Below are positions 19,582 to 30,163 of a stretch of DNA of 64,000 nt, one piece after another. The number at the start of each line of letters is the position of its first letter. Position 1 is the stretch's first letter. The DNA is taken from NCBI GenBank assembly GCA_016648135.1, contig JADDOH010001522.1:1-64000 (forward strand). Direction: 5' to 3'. The notes below the pieces were generated by a model. It ran no database searches, was not told where the DNA came from, and saw nothing but the letters and a program-made list of their open reading frames with translations. This stretch comes from Agrypnia vestita. Taxonomy: Eukaryota; Arthropoda; Insecta; Trichoptera; Phryganeidae. The translations under genes were made by a program, and so were the position numbers.

Positions 19582-20637
19582 CTAAAGCTGGCCGTACATA
19601 GTACTCCCGCCAATTCAATTTTATTATACAGTATGTATAAAAAAATCGTTTTATATTATTTTAACAAATTAAAAATGCAATGTTTTTAAAGGCACTTAGT
19701 ATAACAATCTGTGCTATTCTGAATATAGCAATATTGAGATTGCAAATCTTTATCCCAATCTTGACAAGTATGTATATGTAAAACATTATATTGCCGCCAA
19801 TTTCGATGTTTTAAGTTTGACATGTTTGAAATTCATTCAATCAATCAGAAATCTCTAACGCGTAATCAAACCTTAAGTTAAGCTTTCTAATTGATTGAAT
19901 TCATTTTTTTCAGATAAATGAATTTTTCATAATCGATATAAGTTACTGTAATGACAGTTCAACTTTTTTTTAAAAATAAGTAAGAAATATTGAAAAAAAT
20001 GCAAACTTTGATATTCCATATCTCCATAATTATTGGTATTAGGTCATGGTTGCTTGAACAATTTAGACTCATAACATAGTCAGGAAACTACCAGCCAAGT
20101 TTCTGCTGCTAGCTCTGGTACACCCTGTATATTTGTTCATTTAAAAAATTTATTGTAACATTACATACATATACTAAGTATATATAAGTATACATATACT
20201 AAATTATATTTTTCTCTTTTTGCTATGTAAATAGTCGACTGTCTTCAAATAGGTAATCCCTAGTTAGGCAGTCGAAGTGTAATACAATTCAAAAAAATAA
20301 ACTATGAATAAAAAACTATTATTCTTAAAAAAAAACGATAAAAAATAGTAAACAAGTGTTTACCAGATTCAAATTATTATCGTTAGATACATCTCGACTA
20401 AGCGCACTTTTGGTAATGTTTTCAAGTATGTCGGATAAAACCAAACAGGGAATAAAACAAAACATCACGCTGTTTTTTGTAATAGTAGTAAACAAAACAA
20501 AAATAGTCTCTGTCACGATCATAAGCTTGACCGCGTGCGAGAGAGACAGATTTTTCGAGATGCATACGCAGTGCGACGTCACCCCGTGTGCTTGCGCGGG
20601 TGACGGGGTGGGAAATATGTGTACATGCCAGCTTTAG
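19582..20637. mobile_element. Possible non-autonomous DNA transposon, about 1.06 kb
   Basis: CTAAAGCTGGCCGTACATA at 19582 is matched in inverse by TGTACATGCCAGCTTTAG ending at 20637. The right end is GC-rich (GTGACGGGGTGGG). Open frames inside show no transposase motif. Short ends and no clear duplication keep this tentative. Confidence 0.4.
19925..20040 (-). repeat. Single arm of the 'GCGACATYAAAG' MITE family
   Basis: AAGTTACTGTAATGACAGTT...GCAAACTTTGATATTCCATATCTCC matches the right arm of the fold-back copies at 22422-22857 and 60415-60784. Confidence 0.5.
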
Positions 20638-20639
20638 CT

Positions 20640-22420
20640 AACCGACCTGTACCTTCATTGATTGTCATTATTTGTTCCTCGTACGTTCCACGGGGAATAC
20701 TTTTTTCATATATGTATTTATTTTTCTGGTAACCTGCTGTTAGACAGCCTATTCTGAATGACTGTAGACTCAGATCATATATTCCTATTTTGGTAGTATA
20801 TGCTACCAATGAAATTGAAGTATAAAATTTGTCGAAATAGATAAGAAGATTGAGATTTCTTGGAACAATTTGCGATGGTCTGGGTCGCTCCTTGATCAGT
20901 TTCACTAAGAAGTCTTTCTATAATTAATTTCAAATTTGTGTCCATATTAATTTAAAATACATAGCAAAAAAATTGAAATCCCTATTTATGCGGCTGATTG
21001 ATAAAATGTTTAATTTTCACGGCACACATTTGTTCATATATCGATAAACTTTGCTCCAAAGATACATATGAAACAACTTATTTAGTAAATCTGTCGGTTG
21101 TTTTATTTTATAATATCGGTCACGATTGAAATCAATTTGGGGTAAATGTGTCTCATTGCTATTAAATTTAAGAGTAGGATTTTTGCGAATCGATTTAACG
21201 TCATTGTTTTTTTTTAAATACAGTACTCAAAATAATATTTGTTTGACCAGAATATGAACAGACTATGATTATAATTGACATAAATGTCTTGAAATTTAAT
21301 TGAAGTTGAAATAAATATCAGTAGGTATACCTAAATATTGTTTAACTACAAGAGCTGTGATGCTTAGGTATTGGATTGATTTTTTTTAATGCATGTAGGT
21401 TTGTTTCTTGATCTGTTATTCTATTTAGGAAAAATATGTAAAAATCTATAAGGTGTGTCCAATTCCATAACTTGACTGCCCAGTTATGCATTTCTTCCAA
21501 ACTGTGTTTGCAAATCACAAATAATGAAAGATGTTTAGTTTGTTACAAACTTAGGTACATAGACTCCAATGTTGTCTCAAACGCCTGCAATCCAGTGACA
21601 TGCATTTTTTAATAATGACTATTAAATCGAAATTACTTTTACAGTTTAGATCACATATTTTATGCTTATTCTGCGTTTATAAAAATTAGAGGATAAAGAA
21701 TTAACTATTTTTGAGTGCACTGTTTTACGTAATTTTTCAAATTCGACTTTTCGAATGTATTCGAATGCATATACCTAATAATACATTTTTACCAAAAAAG
21801 TAGGTTATGAGAACACATTTTTTATTTTTTGGAAGTAAATTATTTATCGGTCATAATAAATCAACTCTCCTAATTTCGAATGTACGTCCGTCCGTTCCTT
21901 CGTCCTTAACTTGCTGGAATTACAACACCAACACTGATGATGACTAGCCACTAAGAGGCGCGGGCACCTAAGTGTGACACGTCAATCAGCGCGCGGCTCA
22001 GGCAACACTCAAGGGTCGCGCCACCAAATTGCACAGACATTTTTATATTATTATCATATTTAGTTTTGGGTTCAAGCGAATAAAGTCAAACAAACGGATT
22101 TCTATTCATTAATTTTCAGCTTCGAAATCCTGCAATTATTATGTTCCGTGATTTTTCACAGGTGTAGGTAGGTAGGGCGAGTCTTTCCTTAAAGTAAATG
22201 ACTTAGAAATTTAAGTGACTCAATTTAAAAAGTCATTCGTAATGTAAGGATTCTTTCGTTATTTTTATTTATTAAGGAAAACTAATTTGTGAAGTTGCAA
22301 GTTGCGTCACTCAGCAGTATTCTTCAAAGGTTTTTGGAATTCATTGCATTATAAAGAGGATTGATGTTTGAAAATAGGATAATATAAATGGTGTAACAGA
22401 GCTAGTCCACAAAATTTTAC
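20640..22420. other. No recognised gene
   Basis: AT-rich. A CG-containing patch at about 21890-22050 (CCACTAAGAGGCGCGGGC) stands out but has no matching partner or frame. Confidence 0.4.
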
Positions 22421-22421
22421 A

Positions 22422-22857
22422 GGTAGATTCCTGCCTATATAATGAGTCGAAAATGTTCAACCAACAAATACGTTATATCAATTGTTATAGAGATAAGCGA
22501 CATCAAACTTTTCATTTTTTATTTTAATATTGCTAACTTATCTTATTTTAAACGTTAAACTATAATTTAAGTAACTTATAATAAAATCACAGCTGTTCAG
22601 AATCTTCTGGTTTGAGTTTTCTGGGATATTCTGCTATCTGATTTCTGATCTATGTTCTGTAAAACGAAAAATCTCTTACAAATTTCTGCACGGTTTTAAT
22701 AATTTTATTTAACTTGTATCAGAGCAAATGAATTTTCAATATTTGATATAAGTTATTTTCATGACGTTTCTATTTTTTACTGAAAATAAGAAAGAAATAA
22801 TGAAAATGCAAACTTTGATGTCCTTTATTTCCGTAACTGTTGACATTCCACCCAAAG
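22422..22857. mobile_element. Fold-back MITE, 'GCGACATYAAAG' family
   Basis: Left arm: GTAGATTCCTGCCTATATAA, GAGTCGAAAATGTTCAA, GCGACATCAAA and a following A/T-rich part. Right arm: the inverse, ending ATGCAAACTTTGATGTCC. The centre contains CAGAATCTTCTGGTTTGAGT, also found in the Penelope-type repeat at 59860, suggesting an insertion in the middle. Confidence 0.55.
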
Positions 22858-23594
22858 TGTAAGGAATATTTTCTATTAAAAATTGATTGAAGGAGATTCT
22901 TTCGAAGTTTTTGCTAGTAGCTATGTGACTGTATAAGCTTCAACTTTCGTCCCGTTCGGGATTTCTCATACCCTCTCATCATAGATTTTGGGAAAAATTG
23001 AGACGATTGCCTTAAAAATGAAAAATATGTTTACTAAAATAATATATACTTATTGCACTTTAGCAAAGAAAATTTTCAGTATTCGGAAATCGACTAGCGA
23101 GAAGTCGTCAAAGCTTCGTTTGACATTCTCGTAACAGTCGATTACTTCCCGAATAAAAATGGAATAATAAAAATTAGTGAATTAATAATTCAAAAAGAAC
23201 CATATAATTATCAAATATTGACGACCGAATAATTTGGCTGGGATGCCGAAATTGGTAATACGCTGTGCGCGAAAGACAGAGGTCCGTGGTTCGAATACAG
23301 GTTCCAGCATTTAATTTTTTCAGTTTTATTATTTGATATTTGTGTGTGTATCACGGGACTCTGTTCCTTAAAAATTAAAAAATATATATTGAAGCCTTCC
23401 ATCATATTCATCTTATCGTTATGTCGTACGCATTTTCAAATTTACAAAAGGCGAAAAAATAAACAGTACGGTACGCCGCTATCTTTGATTAAAACCTGAT
23501 AATAGACAGTTATGAAAATTGGCTTATCTAAATATTTAACATAGGTACAATGTGTGTATCGTATGTTTTATACCTAGTCCTCAATGCTTCAGAA

Positions 23595-24481
23595 CAGCGG
23601 TTTCCAACTTGTGGTACGCGTACCACCGGTGGTACGCGAAAAATAATCAGTAGGTAATGTCGGACACAGTACGGAATTAGTAGAAAGAGCTTTTTCTTCA
23701 TATGTTTTCTTAAAAAATAAGTATCGAAACAAATTAGACGCAAGTGTAGATTTAAGGGTATATCTCACATCTTTTGAACCAAATTTCAAAAAAGTATGTT
23801 CTTCAAAATAAGCACAAGGATCTCATAAAATTAATTGTGTTTATATTTTAGTAAAATTTGTTTAAAAATTAAACATTTAACTTGTTAACAGTGTATAATG
23901 ATCTTAAGCAACACTTTCATAACTACTATTTTCGATAATAAATAGAAAATTCGGTATAAAAAAAGTATTTTTAAATATAATTTCACTAATATGAAAGTGT
24001 AAATTGTCTCGTTTTCATCACAAGAAATTTGGCATTTACCGTGTTTAATTAATTTTATATACATATATTTTTTATTAATATCGGTAATTTTTGAAAAAAA
24101 ATTTCCCGCGGCACATTTCAATTTTTTTATACAAATAATTTAATTTAATTCTATGTATTTTTTTTTAATAAAAATTGGTTGTTAAAAAAATACTTCTTTA
24201 AATATCCTGATTTTGATTTTCGACAAGAAATGAGCTTCGGCACCTTTTATTAAAAAAAATTGTGATATGTAAAGTTCAAATGTCTCATTTTCATCAAAAA
24301 AATAAAACCTTTTGTATTTTTTTTAAACTTAAATAAATTGAGTTCTGGGAAATACAATCACTCTATAAAATTTACAATACAAATAGAATAACAAATTTCT
24401 CGAAATACTATTAGCAACAGTACAATTTAGCGTGATGTACTACCAAGTGGTACGCGAGCCAAAAAAGGTTGGGAAACGCTG
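23595..24481 (+). mobile_element. hAT element remnant (Buster/SPIN-type ends), 887 bp, perfect 8-bp target duplication
   Basis: Left end CAGCGGTTTCCAACTTGTGG, right end the inverse GGTTGGGAAACGCTG. CTTCAGAA flanks both sides (23587-23594 and 24482-24489), the 8-bp duplication diagnostic of hAT transposition. GGTACGCG subterminal repeats lie inside both ends. Confidence 0.9.
23695..23835 (+). pseudogene. hAT transposase C-terminal fragment
   Basis: The frame contains L-K-N-K-Y-R-N-K-L-D, D-L-R-V-Y-L-T, then a stop before A-Q-G-S-H. This is the typical extreme C-terminus of Buster/ZBED-like hAT transposases (K-Y-R-N-R-L-D...D-L-R...Q-A-H-x-S-H). All catalytic regions are absent, so the element depended on a transposase from another copy. 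Confidence 0.65.
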
Positions 24482-24529
24482 CTTCAGAAAGTTATACATT
24501 TTGGGAATACGAGTCGAAAATATTCTCTT

Positions 24530-24740
24530 TATTAAAATAAGAGACTTAAAGGATTGCATTTTTTTCTCAATATTTCTGACATATTATCATAATTTCTTAT
24601 TCTATCACTAAGGCATGTTATACCAAGCATGTGCTGTTGCGTGCAATTGAGCTTTTCTACATTTTTCTTTGTAAGTGGCATCGTCTCCAGGCCATATGTC
24701 ATCACTGTCAACATGCACGATTCGCGAAGAATCACCAGGC
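24530..24740 (-). pseudogene. RTE-like LINE fragment
   Basis: Minus-strand frame has M-L-T-V-M-T-Y-G-L-E-T, L-T-K-K-N-V-E-K-L and L-S-D-R-I-R-N, the segment after the catalytic domain of RTE-type reverse transcriptases. A plus-strand echo of the same family's 3' end (CTTCTCTCCGCTGCCGGATA) is at 24905-24935. Confidence 0.55.
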
Positions 24741-25394
24741 ACTAGAATGTTAGCTGGACTTCGGTAGAAAGAGGTATAGTGCATACACAACAATCGGCAA
24801 AAACATAAAAAAATATTTTTAATGAATTCCATACAGTGATTAAAGGTGAGAGCATTTGAATTTGTAGCATTCGGAATAGGATAATCTTCTTTTTCTTTTT
24901 CCTCAGCCTTCTTCTCTCCGCTGCCGGATATAGGCCTCTTTCATCCCATAGGTTAATATAATATTTAAAAAGGTTTTACAGAAGATAATTCATATATTTT
25001 GAAAAAAAAAATTTAAAGTCGCTTATATCTATTGATATTTTTCACAAAGTTCAACTTGTATTGTATGTATAACCCCCTGAACGATTGGAGACTAGGTCTG
25101 AAACACCCTAGGTATATTAATATAACAAAATTGAAGGAAAATATAAGATAATATAAATCTAAGATAATGTTTACTGATTACGATAAAAGTTGATTATTTG
25201 TTCTTGTTTTCGGTAATATCGCAATTCAGTTGGGTTTGAAGAAGTCAGAGTATGTAATTGTTTGATTTCAATAGAGTCAGTTCTTTGCGCCGAAAGAAAA
25301 ATGGCGGGTATGCTATAAAGTTAATATTATTTACGGCAAAAATCATTATTATACTAGCGGTTTTTCGTTTTTGAAGGTTTATGAAGGAATATAA
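24740..25394. other. No recognised gene; RTE-type 3' debris at about 24885-24960
   Basis: CAGCCTTCTTCTCTCCGCTG is the reversed 3' end of RTE-like LINEs. The remainder is AT-rich without features. Confidence 0.4.
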
Positions 25395-25535
25395 ATGGCA
25401 GAGATCGAAGTTCGCTATCGAGATGGAAACTTTCGTTTAAAAACAGGTAGTCGGCTGTACCCCAGGAAGTTGTTGCGTCCACCACCTGCAGGGTGTGGGC
25501 TTAGACAAGGCGTTTCGAGTTTTACAATGCGTTGA
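25395..25535 (+). CDS. Small unrecognised open frame, 46 codons
   Basis: ATG at 25395 to TGA at 25533-25535. The first 18 residues are charged (M-A-E-I-E-V-R-Y-R-D...), followed by a Pro/Arg-rich part. Base composition is richer in GC than its surroundings. It may be a small gene, the start of an exon with a cryptic donor, or chance. I do not recognise it. Confidence 0.2.
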   Translation: MAEIEVRYRDGNFRLKTGSRLYPRKLLRPPPAGCGLRQGVSSFTMR

Positions 25536-25879
25536 GAAAATCTGACGTCATCGCAGCTATCTTTCACAAACACAATGTTATATAAAGTCGTTGATATAAA
25601 TTTAAAAAAAGAATTAAAAAATAGTTGTGTTTCTTATTTGGCCATTTTCGAAATGGATAATTTGTAAGTCCTGTAAAAAAATGGATCTTAATATTGAGAA
25701 GAAATGTAACAAAACTTTTACACTCGTTTTGTAAAATCCTATAATATTAAAATCATAATTATTAGGTATATCTGTATAGGTACTGAATTTCTCGAACACG
25801 GTTTTAAGGATTTCGAAGAAAATCACAGATTGGCGATTTTTAAAAATTTAATTTCCAGGCGTTTTTAGCGTTTTTAAAT

Positions 25880-26125
25880 GAAAAATGGTAGAGTCCGTTG
25901 CATTAGTGTGAGTAACAGTGCTATTATAAAAACTCATAACATTTTTTTTGAGCAAATGACAGACGCAAAAAATAAATATAACTATTATTTTAGTTTCTAA
26001 ACCTAAAATAAGCATAGGTACAAGTTTTATAAAAAACTCATTCCGTTTTCAAAAATAGTATGATTTCAAATTTTTTATTAAATAAAATGAAAACTTTGAC
26101 TACCTATATGCTTTTTTAAATAAAC
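25880..26125 (+). repeat. Interspersed repeat shared with 17450-17790
   Basis: Same ordered landmarks as the earlier copy, with internal deletion. It ends immediately before the Pro-rich open frame at 26150, so that frame may have been read-in from flanking DNA rather than be part of the repeat. Confidence 0.55.
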
Positions 26126-26149
26126 TACTCTAAATTAGATTCGGAAAAC

Positions 26150-26407
26150 ATGGAAAGGATGATACAAGAGTTCCGCAAACATCTGGGACTGCTGTCACGC
26201 TCTTTCGCTAGTAACGAGGCAACTTCTTCAGCCGGTGCGCATGCCGGTAATTATACACTTATCCCTCAGTTGATCCCTAGCGCCCCGAAAAAAACCACAC
26301 CCGCACCGATAGAAGTCGTTGTGGAACCACCCAAACAGCCGATAGCACCGGCCGTGTACACTTCGCCGGTAGCCCAAACTCCAGTGATGACCAGCCGACC
26401 AAGATGA
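26150..26407 (+). CDS. Unrecognised Pro-rich open frame, 85 codons
   Basis: ATG to TGA. The first 25 residues could form a helix (M-E-R-M-I-Q-E-F-R-K-H-L). The rest is rich in Pro, Ala and Thr and looks disordered (A-P-K-K-T-T-P-A-P). Codons are less AT-rich than the flanks, hinting at a once-coding segment, for example a transposon structural protein or a host exon. No domain recognised, and no neighbours to support either. Confidence 0.3.
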   Translation: MERMIQEFRKHLGLLSRSFASNEATSSAGAHAGNYTLIPQLIPSAPKKTTPAPIEVVVEPPKQPIAPAVYTSPVAQTPVMTSRPR

Positions 26408-26689
26408 CATACAGACTTTCTTGTAAGTGTTTATTATTACAAATTGTGGTGAAATATGCGGCATTGATCACCTCTTTAATATTATACTAGTTTGTATAAC
26501 AATTCAGACGTATCCTAATAAGATACAGTATCTTTTTTGATACAGTATCTCAGTGTAATTTAAACAGCTTAACAGTTGTCATGTATATTTAAATTCATTC
26601 AGATATTGTCAAATGCAAAGATTGCATATTTTGGAACAAGCGCAATAGTAAATTGTCTGTGGTACCCCAAAAATGTCTTTGTTTTAAAA

Positions 26690-26860
26690 TAACCAATCAG
26701 AACGCGTCCTATTGGCTTTTTCCATGGAATATCACTTTCGGCTTCTTGCCGTTGAATTCTCTGCCGTGCGAACTGCGTCGGACATTGCGCTCCGGCCACC
26801 AACGGCTTTTTATAATACCTAGTCGGCGACATCAGTCCCGACGAAAATATAAAAACCATC
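26690..26860 (+). promoter_or_regulatory. Promoter-like block: CCAAT, inverted CCAAT, TATA box
   Basis: CCAAT at 26693-26697, ATTGG at 26711-26715, then TATAAAAACC at 26848-26857 in a locally GC-rich stretch. The CCAAT-to-TATA distance is about 150 bp. It could be an LTR or a retroposon promoter; no downstream gene is seen. Confidence 0.3.
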
Positions 26861-27038
26861 TAACTTCGTAAATAATTACGATCTGTATTAAGTCCAAGTG
26901 TACAATATGTAAATTCAGTGCCATATGTATAGAAACTAGATGATAATCCAAGAGATTATTCGGATTACACGTGTTTGTGGAATCTCATTTGAAGGAACCG
27001 GCCACAAGACAATATTATTTATTTGATATTGAGGTATT

Positions 27039-27060
27039 ACTTTATTTTATGGCCTCACTC
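27039..27060. repeat. Left copy of a 22-bp inverted repeat
   Basis: Inverse-complementary to 33761-33782 at 21 of 22 positions (core GAGTGAGGCCATAAA). The pair encloses the minisatellite, tetranucleotide array and degenerate tandem array. Confidence 0.75.
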
Positions 27061-27097
27061 TGACATTCATAAAAAAAGTATCCTGGCGTAGTGTTAT

Positions 27098-27520
27098 GGT
27101 TTGGTGGCAAAGCAGTCGTGGGGGCGTTCCGCGGGTTAGTGCCCCCGGGTACTCGCCTGCTACGGCCTGTTAGGGTTTTAACTCGTTGTGTTATAATAAT
27201 AATAATAATAATTGGATAACTTATATTGCGCCGTTTTCGCGAATACTCACCTCAAGGACGCTTTATGGTTTGATGGCAAAGCAGTCGTGGGGGCGTTCCG
27301 CGGGTTTGTGCCCCCGGGTACTCGCCTGCTACGGCCCGTCAGGGTTTTAACTCGTTGTGTTATTGTTTTGGTGACAAAGCAGTCGTGGGGGCGTTCCGCG
27401 GGTTTGTGCCCCCGGGTACTCGCCTGCTACGGCCCGTCAGGGTTTTAACTCGTTGTGTTATTGTTTTGGTGGCAAAGCACTCGTGGGGACGTTCCACGGG
27501 TTTGTGCCCCCGGGTACTCT
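27098..27520 (+). repeat. GC-rich 98-bp minisatellite, four units, with an L2 tail inserted
   Basis: Units begin GGCAAAGCAGTCGTGGGG-like at 27106, 27275, 27373 and 27471. The last three are spaced exactly 98 bp; the first interval is 169 bp because of a 71-bp insertion. The unit contains GCCCCCGGGTACTC and GCTACGGCC. Open frames across the array are by-products of the repeat, since 98 is not a multiple of three. Confidence 0.9.
27187..27262 (-). mobile_element. L2-type LINE 3' tail, about 71 bp
   Basis: (AAT)n then the reverse complement of the L2 3' end seen at 2529-2590 (GCGCCGTTTTCGCGAATACT). It lies between minisatellite units 1 and 2, making it an extreme 5' truncated insertion. Confidence 0.8.
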
Positions 27521-28340
27521 ATGAATGTATATTTTTGTACCGATGTGCCCCCGTATACTGGAAAAAGGCAAAATTTTTCAATTTGTCTAGTGCAATTTAC
27601 CTATTCATTTTTTTGTCTCATTTGTATTTTGCGTACAGTAATGTTGTCTATGAAAAGTGCCTTTCAAACATCAAAAAGTTATTAAATAATTTTAATCTTT
27701 AAAATGTAATAATTTTTTAACTACTTGCAATGAAAAAGATTTGATTTAATTTTTGAAATCATGTGATGGATTCTCTTCTTCGCCTTTCAGCTCGATCCTA
27801 CTCCTAACTGAGTTTACGCCTTGTTAGAGGCAAACGAGCTGTCTATCTACGTCGGACGGTTTTTAACGTAGTATTTCCAAACACCCTCGCTTTATTCAAG
27901 ACCTCCCCAGTTCACGTTGTGTAATTTTTTGTTTCGAACTATAGGGCATGAATTGGTTTTGTGGTAACCCTAACGCAAGCTATACTTAAATTAAATACTG
28001 GGGTATGAAGTTCGTGAATGTTCATGGAAAACGCAAACAAAACTACCTAGTACGTCAAATAAACCCTACGGTGCAATTGCTAAACATACTATGTTCCGTG
28101 GCCCTATATTGATTACCTAACGATCCTACGGATCCCCTGCATCTGGTGTAGCTGCGCATCCGAAATACGCGATCCTCTGCTCCCAAGCCCTCTCCGCTCG
28201 ATCCCCCATGGTCCTACCTGTATGGGATCGACCGCAATCCACTGAAAAGGTTAGTAACGTGCCGTTATCACATGCGCATGCACATATAGAGTACATAGAT
28301 CCCCTGAAAGCCCTCAAGTCCTTCGTAGCTGTTCCTATGG

Positions 28341-28673
28341 ATGATTCCATCTTCGACACCCTCGCTGGTTAATATTTTTATCTTCCGCCGTTATCTCACT
28401 GTGCTTATTCCTTACGATCTTTTATATTTACTCTGCATTATTTTTATATCAATTACATTGTTACGTTTATTTACTAGCCGGCCTAAGTCCCGTCACCTGT
28501 ATCTGGCCCTATACCTCATTCTAGTGGTACGTTGGATTCTAATGGATGACGGTGATGTAATTTGGCGCGTGGTATATAGTTGGGACACGGCATTCGGTGA
28601 TGATGACGGTGACGATGCTGATCTGACTATCCCCCCCGACGATGCACAGACGTATAAGTACGTAAATAAATAA
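28341..28673 (+). CDS. Unrecognised 110-codon open frame with hydrophobic segments and acidic tail
   Basis: ATG to TAA, ending at the tetranucleotide array. Residues about 20-45 (L-T-V-L-I-P-Y-D-L-L-Y-L-L) and 53-67 (L-Y-L-A-L-Y-L-I-L-V-V) are hydrophobic and could be membrane segments. Residues about 86-105 are Asp-rich (D-D-D-G-D-D-A-D). It does not match a family I know and may be chance in a repeat region, but the block pattern is non-random. Confidence 0.25.
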   Translation: MIPSSTPSLVNIFIFRRYLTVLIPYDLLYLLCIIFISITLLRLFTSRPKSRHLYLALYLILVVRWILMDDGDVIWRVVYSWDTAFGDDDGDDADLTIPPDDAQTYKYVNK

Positions 28674-29075
28674 ATTGATAAATAAATTAATTAATTAATA
28701 TATCAATCAATCAATTAATTAATAAGTAAATAAACAAATGAAATAATAAATAAATAAATATATGATTAATTAATTAATAAATCAATCAATCAAATAAATA
28801 AATGAATAAATAAATATATAATTAATTAACTAATCAATCAATCTATCAATCAATCAATCAATCAATCAATTAAACAAACAAATAGATAAATAAATAATTT
28901 ATAAATAAATGAATAAATAGATGAATGAATGAAGGAATGAATAAATAAATAAACAAATAAATAAATATATGATTAATTGATTAATAAATCAATCAATCCA
29001 ATTAATAAATGAATAAATAAATATATAATTAATCAATTAATCAATCAATTAAATAAATAAATAAAAATAAATAAA
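28660..29075. repeat. Irregular tetranucleotide array (AATA / ATCA / ATTA units)
   Basis: About 400 bp made of AAAT, AATC, AATT and AATG blocks in changing order, with few interruptions, ending just before GTTCGGCGTCGAGC. Confidence 0.9.
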
Positions 29076-29079
29076 TAAG

Positions 29080-29545
29080 TTCGGCGTCGAGCACACGAGC
29101 CGCCCGATCCCTGGAAGTTCACACACGTGCAGAGAAGGGTTAATTTGGCAAATTAATTCGCTCCTTTTATGGTCAGTACGGATTCGACATGCAAACACCT
29201 GTGGACAAACATATATGGCAAGTTTACGGTACAGGGGTTAACTTTTACTGTCGGCGCTTCTTCCGTCTCTGTCTGGGGTATCGAACCCGAGACCATTCTT
29301 CTTAATCGTGCGCCACCTTTATATATCGTTATAATCTCAAAACGGAAAGAGGATGATATGACTTACCCATCTGCCCGCCGTGCCGCTAGATTATATCCTT
29401 TCCAGTGCATCGTAGTTCACTTTATGTACCTCACTTTATACCTAAAGGATTGCGAACACGTGCCTCGCGCGCGCATACGATTCACAAGCCTCTAATTAAC
29501 TATAGTTCGCGACCTAACCTTTGATCCTGCCATTACGCGTTTATA
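29080..29545. other. Unique-looking segment with a tRNA B box-like motif
   Basis: The minus strand near 29278-29298 reads GGTCTCGGGTTCGATACC, resembling the Pol III B box (GGTTCGANNCC). A preceding A box or cloverleaf is not evident. A 108-codon plus-strand frame at 29169-29495 has no recognisable motif. Confidence 0.3.
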
Positions 29546-29547
29546 AG

Positions 29548-30163
29548 TTTCCGTAGCTGGGGCTTAGTATCCAGCCTCTGCAACTATACGGTGTATATAC
29601 TTTAATTAAGCCGAAACTAGACATTACTTTCATTTCTTTAAATTTATATTCCTTGAGATACCGGAATTAGACTCTAGCTTGACAATTGTAAGTATTCATA
29701 TATCTAAATAATACTGTAACATAGTCCTTATTTCCGTCTTACGCATCCGTACTTACCCGAGTCACCGAAACTAAACTCTAATTCTAATGATTATACGTAC
29801 CCATATTCTTCATAAAACCGTTACCCGTTATTTTCCGGTGTTACATATTCTTATATTTATCCGAAATACCGGGATTAAGCTCTGAATCTAGGATTCCATG
29901 AATTCATAAGTTTTAACGAACCCGTGAAGCGACCACTTGTCCACTTGTTTTAACATTTATCGGGGATACCGCGGTTAAGTAGGCGCAGCAGAATAATTAA
30001 TTGTTTCTATAATAAAACCCCATTAGTCTACATCTTGATAAGGTCAATACATATTACTTTTAGGGTCTGCCGATTTAGGTTTTATTCTTAATATAAATTT
30101 ATTATCATCTCGAATTCAAAGATCTACACTCCGGCAAATACTCCCCGGATCATTTTAATATAG
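29548..30163. repeat. Degenerate tandem repeats, about 100-bp period
   Basis: Landmark 'CCGAxATACCGGxATTAAxCTCT'-like blocks recur near 29651, 29757, 29860 and 29959, spacings 106, 103 and 99 bp. Units are strongly diverged, rich in CCG/CGA dinucleotides for so AT-rich a region, and have no open frame. Confidence 0.6.

Noticed and set aside
20325..20637. Paired plus and minus frames near 20.3-20.6 kb as genes
   Set aside because: They overlap each other at the GC-rich end of a probable DNA transposon and show no domain.
27098..27520. CRISPR-like repeat array
   Set aside because: Units are contiguous 98-bp tandem repeats without unique spacers, and the genome is clearly eukaryotic; it is a minisatellite.
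27212..27702. Overlapping open frames across the minisatellite as a repetitive protein
   Set aside because: The period is 98 bp, not a multiple of three, so the same DNA is read in different frames from unit to unit; the frames are by-products of GC-rich repeats.
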